A stretch of 64,000 nt of DNA from Oceanospirillum sp048265165 (GCF_048265165.1 NZ_JBLXCD010000003.1:186001-250000), one strand, 5' to 3'; positions 1 through 10,070 are shown, counted from the stretch's first letter. Made by a program: numbers and translations. Notes: a model not told the origin generated them from the sequence alone.

Positions 1-3000
1 CATTATCTCAGAGCGCCTGAAAGTACTGTTTCAGCTACCCCAACTGAAAAAAGGCGTACTGGTAGCGCCAGCCTCAACATTAATGCAACGGCTGGCACCG
101 GAAAGTTATATCAGTGGTTCGACCTTTCTCCTGGAAACAGGTCAGTCCTTTAATGCCCAGTCCATGAGCCGCCAGCTGGAACAGGCGGGCTACCACTGCG
201 TTGACAATGTCTACAGCCATGGCGAATACGCAATCCGTGGCGCCCTGATGGATATTTTTCCAATGGGCAGCGATCAACCGATCCGCATCGATCTGTTTGA
301 TGATGAGATCGACACTCTGCGTACATTTGATCCCGAAACTCAGCGCTCTCAGGAAAAAACCGATCAGATCCGCATTCTGCCCGCAACAGAATACCCCCTG
401 GACAACAGCGGAAAAACCCAGTTTAAAATCGCTTTTCAGGAACAGTTTGATATCGACTTCCGCCAGTGCCCTCTTTATCAGGATGTCAGCAAAGGCATCC
501 CTTCACCTGGACTGGAATACTATCTGCCGCTGTTTTTTGAGCAAACTGCCGATCTTTTCAGCTACCTGCCGGACAACACTCTGCTGGTCAGCCACAACAA
601 TACCGAAGAAGCCGCCGAGCACTTCTGGGCAGAGGTCGAGCGCCGTTACGAAGATCGCCGCTATGATATCCAACGCCCGATTCTGCCTCCTCCGCAGCTG
701 TTTCTGCCGGTAAACCAGCTTTTCAGCCGGCTCAAAAGCTTTGCCCGTATTCAGCTGCATACCTCTTCAATTGAAGAAAAAGCCGGACGGATTAATCTGC
801 CGTTCAGCGAACCTGCTCAGCTTCCTATTGATGCTAAAAGCAATACACCGCTAAAACAGCTGCAGGATCATCTGGCCGGTACAGATAAAAAGGTACTTTT
901 CTGCGCCGAATCCGCCGGTCGCCGTGAAGCTCTTCTGGAACTACTCGCTCGCATTCATTGCACACCAACCGGTATTGATAACTGGCAGGCGTTTACCTCC
1001 GCTCCAGAAGCCGAGAGCAAACTGACTATCGCAGTTGCTCCGCTTCTGGAGGGCATCACCTGTGAAAACCCCGCTATTGAGCTGATCAGTGAAAGCCAGC
1101 TGTTTGGTCAACGGGTTTTCCAGAGCCGGCGCCGTCAGAAAGCAACCGATATTGGCGAGTACACAATACGCAGCCTGACAGAACTACAGGAAGGCGCACC
1201 CGTTGTGCATATCGATCACGGGGTTGGCCGCTACCTGGGTTTACAGGTACTGGATATCGACCAACAAAAAGCCGAGTTTCTGACGCTGGAATATGCCGAT
1301 GGGGCCAAGCTTTATGTTCCGGTCAGCTCACTACATCTGATCTCCCGCTACTCCGGTGCCGGCGATGATCACGCCCCTTTGCATAAACTGGGCACAGAAC
1401 AGTGGGAAAAGGCCAAACGTAAAACCGCTGAAAAAATCCGTGATACCGCAGCCGAGCTGCTGGATATCTACGCCCGCCGGGCTGCCCGAAAAGGCTTTAA
1501 GCATGATGACCCGGATCACTCCTATGAGGCCTTCTCAGCGGGCTTCCCTTTTGAAGAGACCCCAGATCAGATGATGGCGATCAACGCCGTGATTCAGGAC
1601 ATGACCTCACCCCAGCCAATGGATCGTGTTATTTGCGGTGATGTGGGCTTCGGTAAAACCGAAGTTGCTATGCGGGCTACGTTTATGGCGGTTCAAAGCG
1701 GTAAGCAAGTGGCAATTCTGGTACCCACAACCTTACTGGCGCAACAGCACTTTGAAAACTTCCGGGATCGCTTTGCCGACTGGCCGGTGCAGGTGGAAGT
1801 GCTCTCCCGTTTCAAGTCTGCCAAAGAACAGAAAGCAGTATTGGAAAGTATGGGCAACGGCAAAGCAGATATTGTCATTGGCACCCATAAGCTATTACAG
1901 AAAGATACCCGCTTCGATGACCTTGGCCTGTTAATTATTGATGAAGAGCACCGCTTTGGCGTTCAACAGAAAGAAAAACTCAAATCTCTGCGTTCTGAAA
2001 TCGATATTCTCACCATGACAGCGACCCCCATCCCCCGCACCTTAAATATGGCAATGTCTGGTATCCGGGATCTGTCGATCATCGCCACACCACCAGCCAA
2101 GCGACTTTCCGTGAAAACTTTTGTTCGTAAATATGATAAGCCAACCATTAAAGAAGCGATACTGCGGGAGATTCTCCGGGGCGGTCAGCTCTACTTCCTG
2201 CACAACGACCTGAAAACTATCGAAAATGCGGCAGAAACTATTCGGGAGCTGGTGCCAGAAGCTAGAGTCGGCGTTGCACATGGGCAGATGCCGGAGCGGC
2301 AACTGGAACAACTGATGTCCGATTTCTATCATAAACGTTTCAATGTACTGGTCTGCTCTACCATTATTGAAACCGGGATCGATATCCCCAGCTCCAATAC
2401 CATCATTATTGAGCGAGCGGATAAGTTTGGTTTAGCTCAGCTACACCAGCTGCGGGGACGCGTCGGACGCTCACACCATCAGGCATACGCCTACCTGCTA
2501 ACCCCGGAAGGCAAAAAACTAAGCAAAGATGCCGAAAAGCGCCTGGATGCCATCGCCCTGGCAGACGATCTGGGCGCAGGCTTCACACTGGCCACTCATG
2601 ATATGGAGATCCGCGGCGCAGGTGAGCTATTAGGTGAGGGTCAAAGCGGTCAGATGGAGCAGGTAGGCTACAGTCTCTATATGGAGATGCTGGATAAAGC
2701 AGTAAACGCCATCAAACAGGGTAAAACCCCCGATCTGGATAAGCCCCTGAACCAGGGCGCTGAAATCAATCTGCGTATTCCGGCACTGATACCTGATGAC
2801 TACCTGCCTGATGTACACACCCGCCTGGTGATGTACAAACGAATTGCTAACGCTAAATCCAATCCTGAGTTAAAAGAGTTACAGGTGGAGATGATCGACC
2901 GTTTCGGCTTATTGCCGGAACCGGTTAAAAACCTATTCAATCAAACCCGGCTTAAGCTTCGCGCGGAAAGCCTGGGTATCAGCCGAATCGACTGCGGTGC

Positions 3001-3202
3001 TGAAAATGGTAGCCTTGAATTCTCCGCTGAAACTCAGGTAGAACCCCTCTCCATTGTTAAAATGGTACAATCAGCGCCAAACCGGTATCGTCTTGATGGT
3101 GCAAGTAAATTACGCTTTACCGACCTTATGAACCAACCGGAACGACGGTTCTCGGTGATAGAAACGCTGCTGTCAAAACTGTCACCTGAGAAGGCAGCCT
3201 AA
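1..3202 (+). CDS. mfd: Transcription-repair coupling factor Mfd (5' end cut by window)
   Basis: Mfd is a cytoplasmic ATP-dependent DNA translocase. It removes RNA polymerase stalled at lesions and recruits UvrA for nucleotide excision repair. The frame is open from base 2, with residues matching the UvrB-like N-terminal region, so the true start lies upstream of the window. About 1,066 codons of a family of roughly 1,150 are present. In order come the UvrB-homology region, the RNA polymerase interaction domain (begins near base 1200, PVVHIDHGVGRYLGL), a Walker A motif (GDVGFGKTEVA near 1636), the DEEH box near 1941, the RGRVGR helicase motif VI near 2453, and the C-terminal TRCF domain. It stops at TAA 3200-3202, immediately before csiV, and the two are probably co-transcribed. 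Identification rests on near-continuous similarity to E. coli Mfd as I recall it. Confidence 0.97.
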   Translation, partial: IISERLKVLFQLPQLKKGVLVAPASTLMQRLAPESYISGSTFLLETGQSFNAQSMSRQLEQAGYHCVDNVYSHGEYAIRGALMDIFPMGSDQPIRIDLFDDEIDTLRTFDPETQRSQEKTDQIRILPATEYPLDNSGKTQFKIAFQEQFDIDFRQCPLYQDVSKGIPSPGLEYYLPLFFEQTADLFSYLPDNTLLVSHNNTEEAAEHFWAEVERRYEDRRYDIQRPILPPPQLFLPVNQLFSRLKSFARIQLHTSSIEEKAGRINLPFSEPAQLPIDAKSNTPLKQLQDHLAGTDKKVLFCAESAGRREALLELLARIHCTPTGIDNWQAFTSAPEAESKLTIAVAPLLEGITCENPAIELISESQLFGQRVFQSRRRQKATDIGEYTIRSLTELQEGAPVVHIDHGVGRYLGLQVLDIDQQKAEFLTLEYADGAKLYVPVSSLHLISRYSGAGDDHAPLHKLGTEQWEKAKRKTAEKIRDTAAELLDIYARRAARKGFKHDDPDHSYEAFSAGFPFEETPDQMMAINAVIQDMTSPQPMDRVICGDVGFGKTEVAMRATFMAVQSGKQVAILVPTTLLAQQHFENFRDRFADWPVQVEVLSRFKSAKEQKAVLESMGNGKADIVIGTHKLLQKDTRFDDLGLLIIDEEHRFGVQQKEKLKSLRSEIDILTMTATPIPRTLNMAMSGIRDLSIIATPPAKRLSVKTFVRKYDKPTIKEAILREILRGGQLYFLHNDLKTIENAAETIRELVPEARVGVAHGQMPERQLEQLMSDFYHKRFNVLVCSTIIETGIDIPSSNTIIIERADKFGLAQLHQLRGRVGRSHHQAYAYLLTPEGKKLSKDAEKRLDAIALADDLGAGFTLATHDMEIRGAGELLGEGQSGQMEQVGYSLYMEMLDKAVNAIKQGKTPDLDKPLNQGAEINLRIPALIPDDYLPDVHTRLVMYKRIANAKSNPELKELQVEMIDRFGLLPEPVKNLFNQTRLKLRAESLGISRIDCGAENGSLEFSAETQVEPLSIVKMVQSAPNRYRLDGASKLRFTDLMNQPERRFSVIETLLSKLSPEKAA

Positions 3203-3203
3203 A

Positions 3204-4193
3204 ATGAGAACTATTGATCCAATGATGCAAAGCCAAAAAAACAGAACAGCTTTTCTTACATGGGGACGCCAGACAGCAGAGCGCGCAGCAGGCCTGTGCA
3301 TTCTGTCCACCGCATTACTGGCGATGATGGTTGGCTCACCAGTATTGGCTGCAGATAGCACCGCAGGCAAACCCGCCCCACGCTACTACTCCGTAGAAAT
3401 GATTATCTTCAGCTATGAAGAGCAAGATGAAGGTTTATCGGAGAATTGGCCGGAAAATATACAGGTCGAACTACCTGCATCTTATTTACAGCTTTACCGC
3501 CCTTCCGATATAACGTCTGAGCTCCTTAGGGTCACTCAGCAGGAAGTACAGACGCGCGTAAAGACCAATAGTCAGGGTGAAACTGAGCTGGTCGAAACCC
3601 CTGTTGGGGTTGTCCCCCTTAGTTCACAGCAAAGGGCCGATATAAAAAACAATCGACTGCCAAATTTCTTTTATATGCCGAAAAAAAAGATGCAGTTAAA
3701 TGCTCAGTATAATCGCCTGAAGCGGCGCAGTGGCCTTCGGGTTATGTACCATGAGGCCTGGAGCATGCCGGTCTACGACCGGGAAAACAGCACACCAATC
3801 CTGATACAGGGTGGAGAGCAGTTCGATAACCTGTTTGAGCTTGAGGGTAGTATTGAGATTTCTGTTGCCCGATACCTGCACTTGGATACCAATCTCTATC
3901 TAAGAGAGTTTGAAGCCAATCACAACACAGATCAGGCTAATCCTGCAGACTTTAATGGGCGTCTAAGCCACCATGATAGCTCTGTGTCGGTACTACAACA
4001 GAACACCGCTGTACCCAATCCATCCCTTGCCCTGCTGGGCTTCCGTCAGTACCGAGTAGATACGGTAATCCCTCTTAAGCAGTCACGCAGGATGCGCAGC
4101 CGTGATCTCCACTACATAGACAACCCTCGATACGGCATTCTGATTCAACTGTTGCCTTATAACCCGGAAGAAGAGCCTATCCCATTGCGGTAA
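3204..4193 (+). CDS. csiV: CsiV-family periplasmic protein
   Basis: A 329-residue exported protein that starts one base after the mfd stop. A purine-rich ribosome site (GAGAAGG) lies inside the end of mfd. The N-terminus has a basic stretch, then a hydrophobic segment at about residues 29-48 ending PVLA before ADS, which looks like a cleavable signal peptide. The rest is soluble, with a YYSVEMIIFSY segment at the mature N-terminus. The family (PF10972) is typically found directly downstream of mfd in gammaproteobacteria. In Vibrio cholerae CsiV binds peptidoglycan and activates the synthase PBP1A. That role here is inferred from family and position. A second ATG at codon 7 is possible. Confidence 0.8.
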   Translation: MRTIDPMMQSQKNRTAFLTWGRQTAERAAGLCILSTALLAMMVGSPVLAADSTAGKPAPRYYSVEMIIFSYEEQDEGLSENWPENIQVELPASYLQLYRPSDITSELLRVTQQEVQTRVKTNSQGETELVETPVGVVPLSSQQRADIKNNRLPNFFYMPKKKMQLNAQYNRLKRRSGLRVMYHEAWSMPVYDRENSTPILIQGGEQFDNLFELEGSIEISVARYLHLDTNLYLREFEANHNTDQANPADFNGRLSHHDSSVSVLQQNTAVPNPSLALLGFRQYRVDTVIPLKQSRRMRSRDLHYIDNPRYGILIQLLPYNPEEEPIPLR

Positions 4194-4213
4194 CACTTAG
4201 CGGCACACTCAGA

Positions 4214-4263
4214 AAACACTCCTGCTATAGCTTCCTTCAGAGAGGAATATAACAGGAGTGTTT
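4214..4263. terminator. Hairpin between convergent csiV and chemoreceptor genes
   Basis: A perfect 11-bp inverted repeat (AAACACTCCTG at 4214-4224, CAGGAGTGTTT at 4253-4263) flanks a 28-base loop. The loop has its own short TTCCT/AGGAA pairing. It lies between the stops of two convergent genes and can serve both, though the loop is long and the T-runs are only three bases. Confidence 0.55.
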
Positions 4264-4283
4264 CAGCAGGAAGCAATAAAGAT

Positions 4284-6134
4284 TTAAACCCTGAATGCCG
4301 CTACAACCCGTTGTAGCTGGTCGGCTTGCTGCGAGACCTCTTTACTGGACTCTGAATTACGGCGAACAGCTTCAGCGGTGTCCTCGGTGATATCACGAAT
4401 CACCACTATATTTTGACCCACTTCATTGGCCACGCTGCTTTGCTCTTCGATGGCGGCTGCAACCTGAGTTGCACGATCAGAAATATCGGTCACGTCCTGT
4501 GTTATCGCCATCAGAACCGTTTCAACCTGAAGCGCCTGATCCCGGCTATCCATTCCCTGATTCCGGCTACTGTGAATCAGTTGAACAATATCATCCGTCT
4601 TACCCTGTAATGAACGGGTTATATCAGAGATCTCCTGAGTAGCATCCTGAGTACGCCCGGCAAGCGCCCGTACTTCATCTGCCACAACAGCAAAACCACG
4701 CCCCTGCTCACCGGCTCGTGCAGCCTCAATAGCAGCATTGAGTGCCAACAGGTTAGTCTGTTCAGCAATACCCTGAATAACCCCCAATACCTGACCAATG
4801 GTCTGACTCTGTTCAGACAGTTCTGAAACCGTAGAAACAGATCCTTCCAACTGATCAGAAAGATCCCGGATCAGGCTTATCGCTTGCTTCACCTGTTGCT
4901 GGCCACTTACAGCATCCTGATAAGTGTTACGGGCATTATCAGCCATACGCTCAGTGTTATTCGCGATCTCTTCTACCGTACTCACCATCTCAGTCACCGC
5001 AGCGGCAACCTGATCTGTTTCCTGGCGCTGACGCTCAACATCAGAAGCCGTTTGAGAGGCATTGTCAGAAAGCTGGTTCGTAGTATGGTTCATCGCGCCG
5101 ACAGCTTCATTGACCTTACTGATTACTGTCTGAAAACCGGCCAGCATATTATTCAGCGATGAAGCCATCATAGTAATTTCATCTTTACCGCTCTGATCAA
5201 CCCGAAGCTTCAGGTCATGAGTTTCATGTATTCTTTGAATATCTCTCTGAATCCGGTTAATTGGCTGAAAAATAGAGCGGCCAATCAGGTAGATAGTTAC
5301 CATAGTGATAAGAAGAGCCACAACAAATACAGAAATCGCCAACGTATAAGCCCAGGCAATGCTGGCAGCTAACTGATCACTTACTTTTTGCAGCGTCGAA
5401 CTCAGCAAAGCCTCCGTACTCTGAATACGCTCGCGCATCTTAAGTCGCAACCCATTGTTACTACTCAACCCAAGATGCTCCCGGCCCTGTACATAAGCAG
5501 AAAACTGCTGCTGATAGCTGCCCGCATAGTCAAGAATTTTCTGATCAACACCCAGCTGCTTCAACTGTTGTTTTAGCACGACGATTAATCTGCTGAATGT
5601 CTCTGGATACTTTGCAGTGCCGCGCAAAATAAAATCTTTTTCCGCCCGGCGAAGCTGAAGCATTGTCACCATAACAGCATCAGCGGAGAGCGCTTTCAAC
5701 TCGCGCTCAATATTGTGCACGGCTTGCCGTAGTTCTCCCTGGAGGCCTGATTCATGATCCAGACCAACCGCTTCAGTGGCCTTTACAACATCATGAAAAC
5801 TGCTTTGATACTGACTGAAAGTCGTTTTAAGCTGTTTTAGCTCCGGAAGCTGTAGATCATACGTATCAGCAATAACTTGCAGCTCCGCAAGCACAGTACG
5901 GGTATGGAGAATTTTCTCATCAAAGCCCGGAACATATTTCAGATCACTGCGGGCCATAAAGTCTTTTTCAAAACGCCGCATACTCAACATATCAGACTCA
6001 AGGCTATGAGCAAGTTGCTGCCCACGCCCCAACTTTTCAACCGTAGTTAACGCCCAAATAAAAAGCCCGAACATAACTAACATGACAATCACGACAATCG
6101 CCGCATTAATTGAAAGCTTGTGTTTAATCAGCAT
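4284..6134 (-). CDS. Methyl-accepting chemotaxis protein with HBM-type sensor
   Basis: A 616-residue membrane chemoreceptor that would signal through CheW/CheA. Transmembrane helix 1 is at about residues 10-32 and helix 2 at about 264-286. Between them is a ~230-residue periplasmic domain with two copies of a matching motif, MRRFEKDFMAR and LRRAEKDFILR. This internal duplication is characteristic of the helical bimodular (HBM) sensor first described in McpS of Pseudomonas putida, which binds C4/C6 organic acids. A HAMP domain follows, then the signalling domain with its conserved tip (NLLALNAAIEAARAGEQGRG, near residues 455-490). There is no C-terminal CheR-tethering pentapeptide. The ligand is unknown. 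It lies beside a second receptor, and no che genes occur in the window. Confidence 0.92.
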   Translation of the reverse strand: MLIKHKLSINAAIVVIVMLVMFGLFIWALTTVEKLGRGQQLAHSLESDMLSMRRFEKDFMARSDLKYVPGFDEKILHTRTVLAELQVIADTYDLQLPELKQLKTTFSQYQSSFHDVVKATEAVGLDHESGLQGELRQAVHNIERELKALSADAVMVTMLQLRRAEKDFILRGTAKYPETFSRLIVVLKQQLKQLGVDQKILDYAGSYQQQFSAYVQGREHLGLSSNNGLRLKMRERIQSTEALLSSTLQKVSDQLAASIAWAYTLAISVFVVALLITMVTIYLIGRSIFQPINRIQRDIQRIHETHDLKLRVDQSGKDEITMMASSLNNMLAGFQTVISKVNEAVGAMNHTTNQLSDNASQTASDVERQRQETDQVAAAVTEMVSTVEEIANNTERMADNARNTYQDAVSGQQQVKQAISLIRDLSDQLEGSVSTVSELSEQSQTIGQVLGVIQGIAEQTNLLALNAAIEAARAGEQGRGFAVVADEVRALAGRTQDATQEISDITRSLQGKTDDIVQLIHSSRNQGMDSRDQALQVETVLMAITQDVTDISDRATQVAAAIEEQSSVANEVGQNIVVIRDITEDTAEAVRRNSESSKEVSQQADQLQRVVAAFRV

Positions 6135-6384
6135 AGAAAGAAAACCTTAGTCAATTCATTAAAGCTCAAAGACCAAATAGTCTTTAGCAGAGCAGAGCTT
6201 GTCGTGATTCCTTTCTAAATAAGCGAAAGCCTCCTTGTTATTCTCGTATTCAGATCAAAATTACATTTTGTCACATACAAGCCTACACTTTATTACATTA
6301 ATAATTATTATTGTCCAATATAAAAGCGCGGCACCCATAATACAGAAAAAAATAATTATAAAAATCAGTAAGATAAATATTTGG

Positions 6385-8028
6385 TTAAACATTAAAACGA
6401 TTCATATGCCCTGATACAGCCTGAACAGAACGCTCCAATTCACCGCTGGCTTGCCGGGTTGAGTTTGCTAATGAAGAAAGCTGATCAGACTGATCATTAA
6501 TCTCATGTACTGTATCGTTAATATGATTAGCAACTACAGACTGCTCTTCAGTCGCAGTGGCAATTTGTGCTGACATGCTATTAATCGTATTAATACCAGA
6601 AACAATTCCTTCCAGTGCATCGTTGGCAGACTGAACACTACTGACCGTAGCGGTGACCTGATCGCTGGCCCCCTGCATCGCCTGAACCGAGTCGCCAACC
6701 CCTTGCTGCAACCGTTCAATCATTTGCTGGATATCCTGGGTCGACTGCTGAGTCCGGGAGGCTAATGTCCGTACTTCATCGGCTACAACCGCAAATCCAC
6801 GACCTGCTTCACCGGCACGAGCAGCCTCGATAGCGGCGTTCAGTGCTAGCAGATTGGTTTGCTCTGCAATTCCTCCAATAACATCAAGCACAGACGCAAT
6901 ATTATTACTCTCTGACTTCAGCTGAGTAATCAACACAACGGCACGCTCCATCTCTTTGGACAGTACATTGATCTGAGAGGACGCATCACGAATGGCAATA
7001 CCTGATGCCTGAACTTCCTGGTTTGCCTGATCAGACTCAGCCGAAGTATTCTGCGCATTAACAGCGATTTCCTGAATCGCCTGCTGCATCTGATGTATGG
7101 CTGTCAGCACCTGCTCAACCGAGCGACTCTGATGGGCGGCTCGTTCACCCGTCTGCCCAGCGCTATCCAGTAAACCATTAACCCCCTGAGCCATCTCCTG
7201 AACATGATCCTGAGCTTCCGCAATCATGGTTTGTAAAAACTCAAGAAGGCGATTTACCTGCTTAGCCAAACGGGCTATTTCATTTTGCCCCTCCGCCGGA
7301 AGTCTCTGGGTAAGGTCACCGCCACCATCGGCAAGTGCTGCCATCAGTGTTTCCAGGTGAGTTAAAGGCTGCGCTATTAAACGAGGAATCAGTATCGTTG
7401 CAATCAGGGTGACAATAATGGTCAGAGCAAGAATAGCCACGGCGTTCAAACGTGCATCGCTGGAGACCTGAGTTATCTCTTCTGCCAGTATCTTTGCCCG
7501 ATTATCAATGCCTTCACCCATCCGGTCATATTGCCCACGCAATTCAGAAAACGCAGCACCTTCAGAACCTGCCATCAGGATAAAAGCGACCTGGCTGTTT
7601 CTGGCATCGGCGGCTGACATTACTTTTCTCGCTTCCTGATGCCAATGCTGCAACGCCAGATGAAACTCATCTTCAGGCAGCAGGGCAACCCCGGCTTCCC
7701 CAGCCAGCTTACGGGCCAGAGCCATCCGCTCTTCAGCCTGCTGAACATTCTCATCAAAATCAGCCCTGGCACGATCAACTGAAGAACCCTGACGGCTCAG
7801 AGTCACATAGTCTCTTAGCGCAACCGCAGCCTGATAAAGATCCCGATCTGCATTTAATACTGCACTTGAGGCCGGCGTCAGCATCGTTGCCATTCGCTCC
7901 GAACGTTCACTGACATGTGAAATTCCGCGCGTTCCCATATACCCTTCGACCAGGATGAGAAGCAAAAGCACCATAATAGGCAGTGCTACCTGCCATCTTA
8001 AACTCAGTTTGCTATACGATTTAATCAT
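6385..8028 (-). CDS. Methyl-accepting chemotaxis protein
   Basis: A 547-residue chemoreceptor with a transmembrane helix near residues 13-33, a ~155-residue helical periplasmic sensor, a second helix near 192-212, HAMP, and a signalling domain whose tip (NLLALNAAIEAARAGEAGRG) lies near residue 393. The sensor resembles four-helix-bundle types and lacks the duplicated RxEKDFxxR motif of its neighbour, so the two should detect different ligands. It ends MNRFNV with no CheR-binding pentapeptide. ATG start at 8028 follows a TTAGG ribosome site. The 250-base AT-rich gap to the next receptor suggests separate promoters. Confidence 0.92.
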   Translation of the reverse strand: MIKSYSKLSLRWQVALPIMVLLLLILVEGYMGTRGISHVSERSERMATMLTPASSAVLNADRDLYQAAVALRDYVTLSRQGSSVDRARADFDENVQQAEERMALARKLAGEAGVALLPEDEFHLALQHWHQEARKVMSAADARNSQVAFILMAGSEGAAFSELRGQYDRMGEGIDNRAKILAEEITQVSSDARLNAVAILALTIIVTLIATILIPRLIAQPLTHLETLMAALADGGGDLTQRLPAEGQNEIARLAKQVNRLLEFLQTMIAEAQDHVQEMAQGVNGLLDSAGQTGERAAHQSRSVEQVLTAIHQMQQAIQEIAVNAQNTSAESDQANQEVQASGIAIRDASSQINVLSKEMERAVVLITQLKSESNNIASVLDVIGGIAEQTNLLALNAAIEAARAGEAGRGFAVVADEVRTLASRTQQSTQDIQQMIERLQQGVGDSVQAMQGASDQVTATVSSVQSANDALEGIVSGINTINSMSAQIATATEEQSVVANHINDTVHEINDQSDQLSSLANSTRQASGELERSVQAVSGHMNRFNV

Positions 8029-8156
8029 GGCCTAACCCCGCACTTTATTTAAATCCGTTTTTTATTCCCTGAACCTACCTTATACAGGCAGGTACCTCTG
8101 CCCTATTAATCATAGGAATAAAGTCTCCTTATTAACAAAAATAAATGGAGCTTAAA

Positions 8157-8186
8157 CGAAAAAACCCTCTCCGTAAGAAGAGGGTT
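8157..8186 (-). terminator. Rho-independent terminator of the permease gene
   Basis: On the minus strand the stem AACCCTCT/AGAGGGTT (8179-8186 and 8163-8170) is followed by six T (8159-8164). It lies about 30 bases past the stop of the permease gene. Confidence 0.85.
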
Positions 8187-8217
8187 CTAATTTTAAATTA
8201 CGAGAAAATAGCCGGAA

Positions 8218-9594
8218 TCAATCCACCGAAGTAGCATCCTCTTCTACATGAATCGCTTCCTCATCTTTCGCGGCATTCTTAGTTCTGTGCTCAATAAGGA
8301 AGTAAAGAACCAGACCTACACCCAGACCCCAGGCTGCACCATGTACAGACAATACAACACCCATGATACCGGCAACCCCCATAGAGGTTGCGCTTTCAAT
8401 CTGCTCCACCGCAACAGCAATACACAGATAACCTGTAATAATCAGCGTGATCGACAGCGCAATCGGTAATACAGGCTTAAACAGCGTAATCAGCGGCAAA
8501 ATAAACAGCGCGATAAAACCAACAATCCAGAAAACACCAGCACCAGAATAAATAGTATCCATAGCACCACGGCCATAACGATAGCGCTCAGCAATCGTCG
8601 CCATTACACCCGTAAATAAAGGACCTGCCAAACCCGGGTACGGCGCAAAGAAAGAATGCATCAGATTACGAAGACCTGTTACTAGGTGCACACGATCAAC
8701 ATCAACTTCGATCTTTTCATCAGGGCGTAAATGGTCAACACGACTCAGCAAGCTCTGGCCCACAATAATGTCACCAAAAGCGATGATATACGCAATGATC
8801 GCCGTTGGGATCGCAGCGAGGAATAGGTCAATACCCGGCATACCTATGGTGAACGGCAGGTAGTCCCAAATCGCTGCAAAGTTAGGTGTAGAAACCCCCA
8901 TCTCAATTTCAGGCAACGGGTATTCACCAACGCTCCACCCAATTGCCATAGCGATCAGCATACCTGGCACCATGCCATAACCGGCAATAGTTTTTGCCCA
9001 ACGGTGCTTCTCGACCCAGCCACGGAAAGATAGTGAGAACAAAACATAAGCTGTGATAAGACCACCAATACCTAGAGATATCGGAGTACTGTTTAAGCGA
9101 CCACCATCAACAATCTCACCGCTGATTGCCGCAATACCAGCACCCAGCAGAATACCCGCTTTAATAGAATCAGGTATCGAGTTCACCAGCTTAGAACCCA
9201 GCCGGGTAACCCCCATAAAGAGGAATACTGCGGTAACCACTAACTGCAGAGCCACTAAAGCTTTAATCGCTTCAGGACCGGGTTCAAAATCTCCGATAAA
9301 GAGAAGGACAACAGGGATAGCAGGAGTAATCCATCCGGGCACAAACGGTACACCGAGCAGATTAGGCAGCATAAAGCCAATACCACAAATAACAACATAG
9401 GCCAGAGCTACATCATAAGGTAGTCCCAGGTACTTTTGCAGCAACGGGATCATTGCCATACCCACGACAAACATCACCATACCCTGAACCGTCTCAGCCA
9501 GTTCCCAGCGGTAGTGAATGAATGGCAGACGAATTTTAAACGGACCCGCAGGCCAGTACGGATGCTCTTCTCCGTGTTTACGTTTTAATAGCAC
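8218..9594 (-). CDS. NCS2/SLC23-like permease
   Basis: A 458-residue polytopic inner-membrane protein with at least twelve hydrophobic segments and a charged C-terminal tail. The overall pattern and segments such as VPGWITPAIPVVLL and AFGDIIVGQSLLS fit the xanthine/uracil (NCS2, SLC23) permease superfamily. The classical NCS2 signature is not obvious, so the substrate cannot be assigned; a nucleobase or another small organic anion is possible. The start is GTG at 9594, with AGGTG seven bases upstream. It is a single-gene unit with its own terminator. An unusual run of inverted repeats lies 140-210 bases upstream and may be operators. Confidence 0.72.
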   Translation of the reverse strand: MLLKRKHGEEHPYWPAGPFKIRLPFIHYRWELAETVQGMVMFVVGMAMIPLLQKYLGLPYDVALAYVVICGIGFMLPNLLGVPFVPGWITPAIPVVLLFIGDFEPGPEAIKALVALQLVVTAVFLFMGVTRLGSKLVNSIPDSIKAGILLGAGIAAISGEIVDGGRLNSTPISLGIGGLITAYVLFSLSFRGWVEKHRWAKTIAGYGMVPGMLIAMAIGWSVGEYPLPEIEMGVSTPNFAAIWDYLPFTIGMPGIDLFLAAIPTAIIAYIIAFGDIIVGQSLLSRVDHLRPDEKIEVDVDRVHLVTGLRNLMHSFFAPYPGLAGPLFTGVMATIAERYRYGRGAMDTIYSGAGVFWIVGFIALFILPLITLFKPVLPIALSITLIITGYLCIAVAVEQIESATSMGVAGIMGVVLSVHGAAWGLGVGLVLYFLIEHRTKNAAKDEEAIHVEEDATSVD

Positions 9595-10070
9595 AGTAAC
9601 ACCTGTTAATTATCAATTTATTTTTAGTTTATTCAGCCATACCGGTATCAGGAAACTGATTTGTCATTATCGTTATACAGAGCCATCCGGCATGATCAGG
9701 TGCTTTTTACCTCTATTTCGCATCCGCAGCATATTAGACCTTGGTCAGAATACGAGATGACTTTAAGGTCATACTTCATCTATAATTTTCAATGACTTAG
9801 AAGTCACATACCAACCTATCAACCGGAAGGCCATGCCATGCATAGGCTACATAAAATTCAGTCAGCCGTTTGACTGCAAAACTAATACCATCCTTTCGGA
9901 AACTGGTATTCGACTAAAAGATAGGCACTCTGGCGCAGAGATACCGGGTCTGTTCTTTCATTTCCTGCAGGTGTTATGCTTATGTCACAGATGGGTATTA
10001 ACATCTTATGAAACAGCATGTTAGCAATATATTTTTTCATCATTCGCCGGGAAAAATCTAAGAGGCCCCT
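9595..10070. other. 476-bp intergenic region between divergent permease and yfcL-like genes
   Basis: I see no convincing gene here. A 63-codon frame at 9833-10024 lacks a ribosome site and resembles nothing. The region must hold promoters for both flanking genes. It contains the inverted-repeat cluster at 9737-9806 and a perfect 10-bp palindrome ATACCGGTAT at 9639-9648. Confidence 0.6.
9737..9806. promoter_or_regulatory. Cluster of three TGAC-type inverted repeats (candidate operators)
   Basis: Three related dyads stand in a row: GACCTTGGTC (9737-9746), ATGACTTTAAGGTCAT (9757-9772) and TGACTTAGAAGTCA (9793-9806). The last two share the form TGACYT-N2-ARGTCA, and their centres are 35 bases apart. 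They lie upstream of the permease start in a region with no gene. Repeated dyads of this size usually bind a dimeric regulator. No regulator gene is adjacent, so its identity is unknown. Confidence 0.5.

Noticed and set aside
9833..10024. 63-codon plus-strand frame in the permease-yfcL interval
   Set aside because: No ribosome site, no recognisable family, and composition like intergenic DNA.
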